NCBI GenBank assembly: GCA_021777285.1
Contig: JAJYDR010000068.1
Span: 1 to 12,328 of the forward strand
Length of the DNA: 12,328 bases
From: Actinomycetes bacterium
GTDB lineage: Bacteria > Actinomycetota > Acidimicrobiia > Acidimicrobiales > RAAP-2
Direction of reading: 5' to 3'
Part shown: positions 1 to 6,300 of the stretch, piece by piece
Layout of the letters: each line of letters begins with the position of its first letter
How positions within the stretch are numbered: the first letter of the stretch is position 1
Made by a program: the position numbers and the translations under genes
The notes under the pieces: model-generated
Seen by the model: only the letters and a program-made list of their open reading frames with translations
Told to the model about the DNA's origin: nothing
Databases searched by the model: none

Positions 1-2
1 GC

Positions 3-239
3 GAACAGGATACTCTGGCCGTTCATGGGTATTCGATCACCTACAGCCATCTCGTTCTCGATCACGATCGATCTACTCGCTGCCGCGTGGCGTTGCCCGA
101 CTGTTACCGTTCTTCGTTCGGCAACGCGCCCGAGTATGCGCGGCCAGTACACCAGTTGAGGCGAACCGCGCTGGATGATCCGCTCGTGTTTCGACGTCGC
201 CCGGACAAACCCAGTCCTGCAGGATTGCCCCATCGCTAG
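3..239 (+). CDS. C-terminal end of an unrecognised protein (left-truncated)
   Basis: This frame is open from the window edge to a TAG at 237-239 (78 codons). It has no start inside the window, so if real it is the 3' end of a gene beginning to the left. About two thirds of third codon positions are G or C, which is mildly coding-like but below the intact genes here. The peptide is rich in Arg, His and Pro near its end (ending in GLPHR) and shows no motif or membrane segment I recognise. An antisense frame of 62 codons (73-261) overlaps it and is less convincing. Function unknown. Confidence 0.28.
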   Translation, partial: EQDTLAVHGYSITYSHLVLDHDRSTRCRVALPDCYRSSFGNAPEYARPVHQLRRTALDDPLVFRRRPDKPSPAGLPHR

Positions 240-402
240 GTCTCATCGTTGTCATCTCCACGCAATCGAATCTACGTAGAGGCCATTAGCCCTAGGGGCG
301 GTTCGGGCGAATGCCCACCGGAGCATCATCCGGTAACTGCCTCCACAGTTTAACACCGCCGGTGCCAATCAGCTCAAGCCTTCAGCGATAAGTCAAGAAA
401 AC
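240..402. other. Gap with no supported gene
   Basis: All frames are broken by stops. The frame of the downstream TGA-interrupted reading frame stays open back to a TAA at 334-336, but GC at third codon positions between 337 and 402 falls to about half, so the coding signal seems to begin near 403. No promoter or RNA gene is evident. Confidence 0.5.
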
Positions 403-813
403 GTGAGCGGCCCCACGTGGAACTGCGTGGCGTACTCGGACATGGCCTACTTCACCAACTTCCACAGCAAGGCCGGAGTGATCGACGCTGGCAACAACGT
501 GTGGATCGGCGACCTGCAACTGTGATCAAGTGCCGTGGGCTGCCCGGTGCCGGTGCCGACTAAGTTCACCAACAACATCCTGGCGCTGTTCGGACAGGGC
601 CCGGCCGGGGTGCGCGAGCTCTTCGTGTCGCACGTGGCGAGCGTCCTCTCCGATGAATCGTCAATCGGACCCGGGAACCGGCTTTCCTGGAGCGAGTGAC
701 CTCCGGAGTACTCAGGCCGGTTGAGTCAGGAGATCTCGGAATGCGGCAGGGGAGTGGACCGGCAGTCGATCAGCAAAGTCAAGAAGATGATGGCCACCGG
801 ACACGACGATTGA
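403..813 (+). pseudogene. Unrecognised gene remnant with two in-frame TGA codons
   Basis: One reading frame runs from a possible GTG at 403 to a TGA at 811-813, interrupted only by TGA at 523-525 and 697-699. By hand count, third positions are G or C in about 92% of codons from 403 to 522, about 84% from 526 to 696 and about 78% from 700 to 810. A strong coding signature therefore continues past both stops. The peptide contains stretches such as YFTNFHSKAGVIDAGNNVW and NNILALFGQGPAGVRELF, and ends KVKKMMATGHDD. Both TGAs lie where Trp would read naturally (after DLQL and after SWSE), and TGG is used for Trp elsewhere in the frame. The simplest reading is a 5'-truncated gene with two nonsense mutations. 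I do not recognise the family. Confidence 0.5.
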
Positions 814-1226
814 ACGCGTCATCGCTGCGAATGCGATGAGATCGTCATCATCGGGTTCCGACGAGCAGACGGGGGTCCGGTTCAATACCTCCCCCATGAT
901 TCGATCGAAACTTTCCTCGAGCCGTGGTGCTACGCCATGCGATTACGACTTGTGGGAGCGGAGCACTCTCGACAGAGCACGACCGACGACGGCGGCCCTC
1001 CGTTCGAAGTCCCAGTTCGAAGGATTCGAACGACGCCACCGGAACGGCACTCGCGGGAGTGCCAGCAAGTTCGTCGAGTGCACCCACAGGGTCCCGAGGC
1101 AGGCGTGCGGACGGGCACCTTTAGCGAGCGGTTACTTGCCACTTCTAACGGACTGCTGATGCTCACGACTACTCCGGATTCCCCACCAAGTTCTACCCCA
1201 ATGTCAGCGGTTCTATCGTCATACCG
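814..1226. other. Region without a supported gene
   Basis: Several overlapping frames of 60-107 codons are open on both strands, as expected by chance at this GC content. None gives a recognisable protein or a consistent third-position bias. A short plus-strand stretch at about 1157-1236 reads HDYSGFPTKFYPNVSGSIV and ends in TGA, which looks protein-like but has no start. The region also holds a cluster of TTCGAA sites at 1003-1030. Confidence 0.45.
1002..1030. repeat. Cluster of three TTCGAA palindromes
   Basis: TTCGAA occurs at 1003-1008, 1016-1021 and 1025-1030. The first two are part of a direct repeat GTTCGAAG (1002-1009 and 1015-1022). I checked the surroundings for a tRNA T-arm because GTTCGAA resembles one, but no flanking stem or acceptor arm fits. 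Confidence 0.4.
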
Positions 1227-1513
1227 TCAACGACAGATTGAGAAGCCGGAGTAACTCTCGCCACCCTGGAACCCAGTCCATGCCTGTTTGACAAACACCC
1301 GGAGTGGTCCCAAAGTGCGACTGTCGCCGTAGCCGAAATCGGCGAAGATCTGGACCGGCGCCCCGCGAGTGGAGGGCGGCGACCGGCGAGGCGGGAAGGA
1401 AGATACGGCCCAGGAGGCGCGGCGTTGGTGGGGTGGACGATCGAGCCCATCGTGTTGACGAGAGTTGTCACTTCCCACTCCGCTGGGGCGGTATCGAAAT
1501 CGAAACGTACCAT
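1227..1513 (-). pseudogene. Possible frameshifted remnant of an unknown gene
   Basis: On the minus strand an ATG at 1513-1511 opens a protein-like stretch (MVRFDFDTAPAEWEVTT, later HPTNAAPPGPYLP). Near 1370-1385 the plausible frame changes and continues as APVQIFADFGYGDSRTLG and VFVKQAWTGFQGG, ending in TGA at 1229-1227. Third-position GC is about two thirds in both parts. Neither part matches a family I know. Joining them is inference; it would need one frameshift. The start overlaps the presumed -10 box of the divergent epimerase-like gene. Confidence 0.22.
1508..1513 (+). promoter_or_regulatory. Possible -10 box for a leaderless epimerase-like mRNA
   Basis: TACCAT fits the TAnnnT pattern and ends exactly 6 nt before the GTG at 1520. 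This is the same spacing seen at the reductase and pabB-pabC starts. No -35 hexamer is evident 16-19 nt upstream, and no Shine-Dalgarno sequence precedes the start, so a transcript beginning at or near the GTG is the simplest reading. Confidence 0.35.
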
Positions 1514-1519
1514 TGACGA

Positions 1520-2107
1520 GTGCGGATCTTTCTTGCCGGGGCGAGCGGTGTCATCGGGCGACGCCTCGTTCCCTTGCTCGTTGCCGAGGGTCACGTGGTG
1601 GCGGGGATGACTCGCACTCCGGGCAACGTCGAGTCGTTGCGATCACTCGGTGCCCAACCGGTCGTCTGTGATGTTTTCGATCGCGGCCTGCTGTTGGAGG
1701 TCGTGGCTCGGTTCGTCCCTGAGATGGTGATCCACCAACTCACCGACCTGCCCGATGACGCTGCCCGCGTCCCTGCCCAGAGCGAAGCGAATAACCGGAT
1801 GCGCCGCGAGGGGACGACGAACCTGGTGGACGTGGCGCAACGTCGCGGCGTTCGGGTGATTGCCCAGAGCGTCGCCTGGCCGCTCCCGGGCGACGGTGGG
1901 GTGGCGATTCGGTTCCACGAACGCACCGTTCTCGATGCGGGTGGCGTCATCGTTCGTTACGGTCGGTTTTTCGGTCCCGGCACATACTTCGACGATGAGC
2001 TACCGCCGCCGCCGCGTGTCCACGTAGTGGACGCGGCGCGCCGGACCGTTGCCGTGCTCGACGCCCCCAGCGGCGTGATCGAGATCGATGAGCATACGCC
2101 CGGCTGA
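1520..2107 (+). CDS. Short NAD(P)-binding epimerase/dehydratase-like protein
   Basis: The protein begins MRIFLAGASGVIGRRLVPLL, a Rossmann fold with the glycine-rich GxxGxxG motif of extended short-chain dehydrogenases. VIHQLTDLP at about residue 70 and VIVRYGRFFGPGTYF at about 144-158 match segments typical of atypical extended SDRs of the NAD-dependent epimerase family. RVHVVDAARRTVAVLDAPSGVIEI then resembles the usual domain close. At 195 residues it is short for the family. Compared with relatives I recall, roughly 25 residues seem missing after the AQSVAWPL segment, where catalytic Tyr/Lys residues would often lie, and the tail is cut short. It may be a compact variant or a decaying copy. 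The GTG start is chosen because it directly precedes the Rossmann motif. Substrate unknown. Confidence 0.65.
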   Translation: MRIFLAGASGVIGRRLVPLLVAEGHVVAGMTRTPGNVESLRSLGAQPVVCDVFDRGLLLEVVARFVPEMVIHQLTDLPDDAARVPAQSEANNRMRREGTTNLVDVAQRRGVRVIAQSVAWPLPGDGGVAIRFHERTVLDAGGVIVRYGRFFGPGTYFDDELPPPPRVHVVDAARRTVAVLDAPSGVIEIDEHTPG

Positions 2108-2214
2108 TACGTCGACATTACGACCGGTGCACCGACGTAGCCGGTAGGTCGCCTCCAACCGCGACGAAAGCAGCGCCGGGAACGTTGTCACTTCGGTACG
2201 GTCTTCAAACATCT

Positions 2215-2256
2215 TTGGCCCCGTAAATGACGGGATTGGCCCCGTCACAAGGGGCC
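2215..2256. repeat. Ten-base direct repeat with two tandem hairpins
   Basis: TTGGCCCCGT occurs at 2215-2224 and again at 2236-2245, a 21-base period. Two hairpins overlap it: CCCGT/ACGGG (2220-2224 with 2230-2234, loop of 5) and GGCCCC/GGGGCC (2238-2243 with 2251-2256, loop of 7). It lies about 110 nt after the epimerase-like stop and 140 nt before the reductase start. It could be a terminator, though no T-run follows, or a paired binding site two helical turns apart. Confidence 0.4.
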
Positions 2257-2358
2257 GAGGCCGACACACGGCGGGTCGCCTCCTAGTGGTTCGGACTTCG
2301 CCAGACGAGAGGCTTCAAGTGAGGAGCAGATGGCCCTCGGTCTCGGTACTCACCAAAG

Positions 2359-2375
2359 TTGATTGTTTTAGTCAT
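2359..2375. promoter_or_regulatory. IscR/Rrf2-like operator candidate
   Basis: TGATT-GTTTT-AGTCA (2360-2374) is an imperfect palindrome. The known type 1 IscR site has the core YGACT-RWWWY-AGTCR, and this site matches it except T for C at one position. It covers the -35 element, so a bound protein would block polymerase. Rrf2-family regulators (IscR, CymR) commonly control Fe-S and sulfur genes, which suits a [4Fe-4S]-siroheme reductase. No regulator gene is in the window, so the assignment is inference. Confidence 0.4.
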
Positions 2376-2387
2376 AGTTTGTAGTGT
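2359..2387 (+). promoter_or_regulatory. Promoter of the nitrite/sulfite reductase, probably leaderless
   Basis: A -35-like TTGATT (2359-2364) and a -10-like TAGTGT (2382-2387) are separated by 17 nt. Only 6 nt separate the -10 from the ATG at 2394, so transcription should begin at or very near the start codon. The pre-start sequence has no purine-rich Shine-Dalgarno. The -35 lies inside the IscR-like palindrome. Confidence 0.55.
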
Positions 2388-2398
2388 CTACCTATGAC
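2371..2398. repeat. Seven-base inverted repeat spanning the reductase start
   Basis: GTCATAG (2371-2377) and CTATGAC (2392-2398) are exact reverse complements separated by 14 nt. The left arm is shared with the IscR-like palindrome, and the right arm contains the ATG start codon. It may be a second half-site arrangement for a dimeric regulator. Confidence 0.4.
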
Positions 2399-4169
2399 GA
2401 GAACCCACGTGGACCCGGCGACGCAAGTGGACATCGAGAAGTTCGAGCGACTGCTCGCGGATCATCTGGCCGGGAGAATGGACGAGGACGCCTTTCGGGT
2501 GTTTCGACTCAACAACGGTGTCTACGGCCAGCGCCAGGGGGGCCACAATCAGCTCCTGCGGGTAAAGGCGCCCTTCGGCGCCCTCAACGCGGCCCAGCTC
2601 GACGCACTGGGCGACATCGCCGACACCTACAGCCGTGGTCGGGGACATCTCACGACTCGACAGGCCGTCCAGTTCCACTTCGTCCAACTCGAGCGGGTCC
2701 CCTCGATGCTGCGTGACCTGGCTCGCGTTGGTCTTACGACCCGCGAGGCCTGCGGCGACGCGGTGCGTAACGTAATGGGCTGTCACCTCGCGGGGGCCTG
2801 CCCCTCCGAGGAACTCGATATCAGTGCTTGGGCCCAGGCCACCTTCGCGCTCTTACTTCGCCACCCCTATAGCCAGCGTCTGCCGCGCAAGTTCAAGATC
2901 AACTTCTCGGGCTGCGCGCTCGACTGCGGCCAGGCGCTCTTCAACGACGTTGGCGTCGTCGCGGTTTCGCGCCAAATCGAGGACGGCACCCGCGAGAGGG
3001 GATTTCGGGTGTACATCGCCGGCGGGCTCGGGGCCAACCCGCACACGGCCCAGGTGCTCGAAGACTTCACGACGCGAGAGAACCTGCTCGCGACCATCGA
3101 GGCGGTGCTGCGGACCTTCGATCACTACGGCAACCGAGCCAACAACCGCCGCGCGCGCCTTAAGTGGCTGGTCGACGAGCTCGGCGTCGACGAGGTGCGC
3201 CGCCGCGTGCTGCGCGAGCGGCAGCTGCTCGTTGCCTCCTCGAGCTGGCCCGGCGGTGTCCCAGCCATCGTCGTCGAGCGCGGTGACGCCCGGGCGGGTG
3301 TCGCCAAGTCCGTTGCGGTGTCGCGAGTCGGCACGCCCGTCGCCATTCACGCGCGCCCGGGATCGTCCCCGTTTCAACGCTGGTGCGACGCGAACCTCGT
3401 CACCGGCGTCGCCGACGGCCGCGTGGCCGCGATCGTGCGGGTGCCGCTGGGCGACCTCTCGAGTGCGCAGTTTCGAGCGCTCGCGGCGATTGTGCGTGAC
3501 TTCGAGGTGGAGCTGCGCACCACCAATCGCCAGAACCTGGCGCTTCGGCGACTGAAGCGCGAGGACGTGCCTGAGTTCTTTACCCGCATCCAGGCGATTG
3601 GACTGGCCGAACCGAGCGCGGAGCTCGCCCGTGACATCGTCTCGTGTCCGGGGGCCGACACCTGCAACCTCGCCCTCACGAGGAGCCGGGAACTGGCAAC
3701 CGAGATCAGCCGTGCGCTCGAGGCCGCGGGCCTGGGTGACGTCGGGGGTGTGCGCATCAACGTGTCGGGCTGCACCAATAGTTGCGGTCAGCACCACGTG
3801 GCAGACATCGGATTGCACGGTGTGGAGCGCCGCGCCCACGGGCGCGCGGCGCCGGGCTATCAACTGCTGCTCGGTGGACACATCGGTGACGGTGGGATCG
3901 ACTTCGCGAAACGGGCCCTGCGCCTCCCGGCCCGCGCGGTCGCCGAGGCCGTCGTGCGTCTCGTCGGTCGCTACGCGGACGAGCGCCGAGTCGAGGAGCC
4001 TTTCGCTGACTGGATTGAGCGCACCGGTGGTGTCGACGCCGTCGTCGTGGATCTCAAGGAGCTCGACGAGTGGCCACACCCCGACGACCGTCCCGACTAC
4101 TACGTCGATTTCGGTGAGGACGCACCCTACGTTGCCGAGGTCGGTGAAGGCGAGTGCGCGGCCGTGTAA
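2394..4169 (+). CDS. Siroheme [4Fe-4S] nitrite/sulfite reductase
   Basis: This 591-residue protein reduces sulfite to sulfide or nitrite to ammonia by six-electron transfer through coupled siroheme and [4Fe-4S] centres, probably with ferredoxin as donor. It has the two-fold repeated architecture of the family: a ferredoxin-like half-domain (about 40-115, with GHLTTRQAVQFHF), a NIR_SIR half (about 125-290), a second half-domain (about 325-405, with RTTNRQNLALRR) and a second NIR_SIR half (about 410-530). The canonical cluster ligands are C418/C424 (CPGADTC) and C460/C464 (SGCTNSCGQHH). A second complete quartet, C130/C136 and C174/C178, is present in the N-terminal half. The tail ends GECAAV. 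Length is normal. Sulfite versus nitrite cannot be decided from sequence alone, and no cysH, cysD or nitrate gene adjoins it. Confidence 0.9.
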   Translation: MTRTHVDPATQVDIEKFERLLADHLAGRMDEDAFRVFRLNNGVYGQRQGGHNQLLRVKAPFGALNAAQLDALGDIADTYSRGRGHLTTRQAVQFHFVQLERVPSMLRDLARVGLTTREACGDAVRNVMGCHLAGACPSEELDISAWAQATFALLLRHPYSQRLPRKFKINFSGCALDCGQALFNDVGVVAVSRQIEDGTRERGFRVYIAGGLGANPHTAQVLEDFTTRENLLATIEAVLRTFDHYGNRANNRRARLKWLVDELGVDEVRRRVLRERQLLVASSSWPGGVPAIVVERGDARAGVAKSVAVSRVGTPVAIHARPGSSPFQRWCDANLVTGVADGRVAAIVRVPLGDLSSAQFRALAAIVRDFEVELRTTNRQNLALRRLKREDVPEFFTRIQAIGLAEPSAELARDIVSCPGADTCNLALTRSRELATEISRALEAAGLGDVGGVRINVSGCTNSCGQHHVADIGLHGVERRAHGRAAPGYQLLLGGHIGDGGIDFAKRALRLPARAVAEAVVRLVGRYADERRVEEPFADWIERTGGVDAVVVDLKELDEWPHPDDRPDYYVDFGEDAPYVAEVGEGECAAV

Positions 4170-4182
4170 GAAGGCTCGCATA

Positions 4183-4287
4183 GTGGCTCACGTCCTCACG
4201 TCAGTGCCACTTGGCCCGAACGTGTTTGATGACGCGGTCACCGCGGTCGGGACTCACCAACGTCGTGGCCGGTCGCCTCTCAGGTGA
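4183..4287 (+). CDS. Possible small protein after the reductase
   Basis: A 34-codon frame starts with GTG 13 nt after the reductase stop and begins VAHVLTSVPLGPNVFDDAVTA, ending in TGA. GAAGG at 4171-4175 lies 7 nt before the GTG and could serve as a Shine-Dalgarno. A longer antisense-style shadow frame of the reductase reads into the same bases, so the openness is not strong evidence. No family is recognised. If real it would be translated with the reductase. Confidence 0.2.
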   Translation: MAHVLTSVPLGPNVFDDAVTAVGTHQRRGRSPLR

Positions 4288-4331
4288 CGACGGGGACCTC
4301 CTCGTTCACCGCGCACGGGGACTGACCGCTG
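4288..4331. other. Convergent gap between the reductase and pabB-pabC
   Basis: The two genes converge here. A weak stem can be drawn from GTGACGA (4284-4290) to TCGTTCAC, with one bulge, but no T-run follows, so I do not call a terminator. A 13-base odd palindrome at 4233-4245 (CGCGGT-C-ACCGCG) lies just before this gap. Confidence 0.3.
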
Positions 4332-6119
4332 TCACCGGCCACCATCCGTCTCGAGGAGCACCGCGTCTCGCCAGCCCCGAAGGGAGTTGATGACCGCGAG
4401 TCCGTCGGCGTCGCGAAGCAGGCGAGGGGTGAGTACCGCCTCAGTGAGCACGTCTTCCTCGATGAGTTGTGCTCGCGCGACACCCGGCAGACAGCCCGAC
4501 GAGAGAGGCGGGGTCAACCAGCGAGGTCCGTCGCGCAGTGCGATCGTCGCGGTGGTCGTCTCGGTGCACTCGCCGCGCTCGTTGACGAGTACCACGTCGT
4601 CCGCGCGCGGGTGGCGCCGACGTGCCTGATTGTAAAGGGAGCGTTGTGTGGTCTTGTGAAAGAGCAGTATCGAAGCGCTGTCGACGGGTTGGTCATCGAT
4701 GGCGAGCGTGACCGGGGTCAGTCGCGCCTCGGGCGCGGCGCTGACCTGGACCTCTGCTCGACCATCTCGCGACACCAACACCCGAACTCGCGCGTCATAG
4801 TCAACCGGTGCGAGCCGTCGAAAGACGAGGTCCTCGAGCGTCGGTCGCACGTAAAAGCCCAAGAACTGAGCTGAGGCTCGGAGTCGCGCGAGGTGCCGGT
4901 CGATGACGCTCGTCGTCGCGTTCGGGGTGTAGCGAAAGGTCTCCAACAGCCGGAATCGCTGGCTGAGCGTTGAGGTGAGCATGACCGCCTTGAGTTGCAT
5001 CTCGCGGTACTCGTCATCGGGCCGGGAGGCCGCGACGACGCCGCCGCCGCTCCCGAATCGAGCCACCGCCGTGGTCGTATCGGCGACGGCGGTACGAATA
5101 GCGACGTTGAACCGCGCGTTGATGCCGTGGTCGGTTGGTGCTAGGAGGCCCACGGCGCCGCAGTAGACACCGCGCGCCGTCGATTCCAGTGACGCGATGA
5201 TCGACATCGCGCTGCGCTTGGGTGCGCCGGTGACCGATCCACAGGGAAACATCGCGTCAAAGATGTTGGCGACGCTGAGGCCGTCCAACGTCTGACACCG
5301 GACCTCTGACACGAGCTGGAAGACCGTGGGGTAGGCCTCAAGCGCGCAGAGTTCGGGCACGGCGACCGATCCCACGACGGCGACCTTGCCCACGTCGTTT
5401 CGGATGAGGTCGACGATCATGACGTTCTCCGCACGGTCCTTTCCCGAGGTCGCGAGCGCCGAGGCGAACTGGCGGTCCTCAGCCGGCCACCGGCCTCGTC
5501 GATGGGTGCCCTTCATCGGTCGGCTCCGTAGCGTCGAGCCGTCCCACTCGAAGAACAACTCGGGCGAGGCGCTCACGATTGCGACACCGTCCAGTTCGAT
5601 CAGTGCCCCGTACGCGGGTTGCTGGGCCGTCAGAAGTTGTCGGTAGAGGGTGCGATGACTGCGAATCTCGGTGCTGATGACGGGACCGGTGAGGTTCACC
5701 TGGTAGGCGTCGCCCGCCGCGATGTGCTGAAGCACCGTCTTGACCCTAGAGACATACTCACCGGACGTCGCACGTGGCTCCCAGCGTGACGGGCTCGCGG
5801 GCACCCTGTCGTGGGGTAGGCGCAGGCGGGTGGTGACGCAGCGCCGATAGACGCCGAACCACGCCAGCGGCAGTTGCGGGCACCACGCGTCGTCGCGGTC
5901 GTGCACGGTGAGCACGTGATCAAAGGCGGGCGCGCACTCGTAGGACACGTAGCCAGCGGCCCAGTAGCTGTTTCGCACGTATGCTTCGGCGTCGCGAAGG
6001 ACGGAACGAACGTCGTCGATCGTCGTCGCCCGCAGCTCACCGACGAAGTCGGAGAGTATGGACGTCGTGTGATCGCGCATGTTGTCGAACCGGACCGTCG
6101 GCAACTCGGGGCGCGTCAC
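4332..6119 (-). CDS. pabB: Aminodeoxychorismate synthase component I fused to aminodeoxychorismate lyase
   Basis: This 595-residue cytoplasmic fusion should make p-aminobenzoate for folate. The PabB part (about 1-365) aminates chorismate to 4-amino-4-deoxychorismate, and the PabC part (about 375-595) removes pyruvate. PabB motifs include PMKGT with K203 (the catalytic-lysine PIKGT motif that separates PabB from anthranilate synthase), DLIRNDVGKVA, the MFPCGSVTGAPK segment and the GGGVVAASRPDDEYREMQLKA segment. The PabC part is a class IV PLP fold with HKTTQRSLYN (PLP lysine K489), NERGECTETTTATI and LPGVARAQLI. Length suits known PabB-PabC fusions. Component II (pabA) is not in the window. 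The GTG start is supported by the family-typical TVRFDN close to it and by a -10 box 6 nt upstream. Confidence 0.93.
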   Translation of the reverse strand: MTRPELPTVRFDNMRDHTTSILSDFVGELRATTIDDVRSVLRDAEAYVRNSYWAAGYVSYECAPAFDHVLTVHDRDDAWCPQLPLAWFGVYRRCVTTRLRLPHDRVPASPSRWEPRATSGEYVSRVKTVLQHIAAGDAYQVNLTGPVISTEIRSHRTLYRQLLTAQQPAYGALIELDGVAIVSASPELFFEWDGSTLRSRPMKGTHRRGRWPAEDRQFASALATSGKDRAENVMIVDLIRNDVGKVAVVGSVAVPELCALEAYPTVFQLVSEVRCQTLDGLSVANIFDAMFPCGSVTGAPKRSAMSIIASLESTARGVYCGAVGLLAPTDHGINARFNVAIRTAVADTTTAVARFGSGGGVVAASRPDDEYREMQLKAVMLTSTLSQRFRLLETFRYTPNATTSVIDRHLARLRASAQFLGFYVRPTLEDLVFRRLAPVDYDARVRVLVSRDGRAEVQVSAAPEARLTPVTLAIDDQPVDSASILLFHKTTQRSLYNQARRRHPRADDVVLVNERGECTETTTATIALRDGPRWLTPPLSSGCLPGVARAQLIEEDVLTEAVLTPRLLRDADGLAVINSLRGWRDAVLLETDGGR

Positions 6120-6129
6120 GTACGTACGT
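6118..6129. repeat. Three tandem ACGT units over the pabB-pabC start codon
   Basis: ACGTACGTACGT is both a tandem tetranucleotide repeat and a perfect 12-base palindrome. It includes the first two bases of the GTG start codon and part of the presumed -10 box on the minus strand. Confidence 0.6.
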
Positions 6130-6131
6130 TA
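6126..6131 (-). promoter_or_regulatory. -10 box for a leaderless pabB-pabC mRNA
   Basis: On the minus strand TAACGT fits TAnnnT and ends 6 nt before the GTG at 6119, the same spacing as at the reductase and the epimerase-like gene. No Shine-Dalgarno is visible. A weak -35 (TTCGCA, 6156-6151) lies 19 nt upstream. Confidence 0.45.
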
Positions 6132-6254
6132 GGTGGCGGTCGTGACCGAGTGCGAAGGGAGATTCAGTCCGTGCCTGGCGCAAAGAGTTCCAAATCGGTC
6201 GTCACCAGAATTCTCCGGGAAACAAGATTCTTTCAATTGCCCCGTCGTTTCGTC

Positions 6255-6284
6255 TCGACAATTAGCATCTGGCGTGGCTATGGA
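6255..6284 (+). promoter_or_regulatory. Weak promoter candidate for the PAS-GGDEF-EAL gene
   Basis: TCGACA (6255-6260) and TATGGA (6279-6284) are 18 nt apart in the divergent intergenic space, which would give a leader of about 10 nt. The only Shine-Dalgarno-like sequence before the ATG is GGTGG (6290-6294), so initiation signals are poor. The rest of 6132-6300 shows nothing clear. Confidence 0.3.
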
Positions 6285-6300
6285 TACCTGGTGGTTGTAG

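Noticed and set aside
523..565. Selenocysteine insertion element after the first TGA
   Set aside because: Only a 3-bp GGG/CCC stem around CTG can be drawn, and no convincing bacterial SECIS hairpin is at the expected distance. This does not fully exclude it.
990..1045. tRNA-like GTTCGAA T-loop sequences
   Set aside because: No 5-bp T-stem, anticodon arm or acceptor stem can be drawn around any of the three copies on either strand.
836..1254. Overlapping frames of 66-107 codons on both strands
   Set aside because: Composition is Arg/Ser/Pro-rich as expected for chance frames at this GC content, with no start signals or motifs.
4233..4245. CGCGGT-C-ACCGCG palindrome as a terminator of the reductase
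   Set aside because: The single central base does not allow the full stem, the shortened stem is only 4 bp, and no T-run follows.
2824..4287. Long open frames in other frames and on the opposite strand of the reductase, including a 442-codon minus frame
   Set aside because: They have no recognisable domains and arise from the strong third-position GC bias of the real gene. The + frame protein has complete family motifs.
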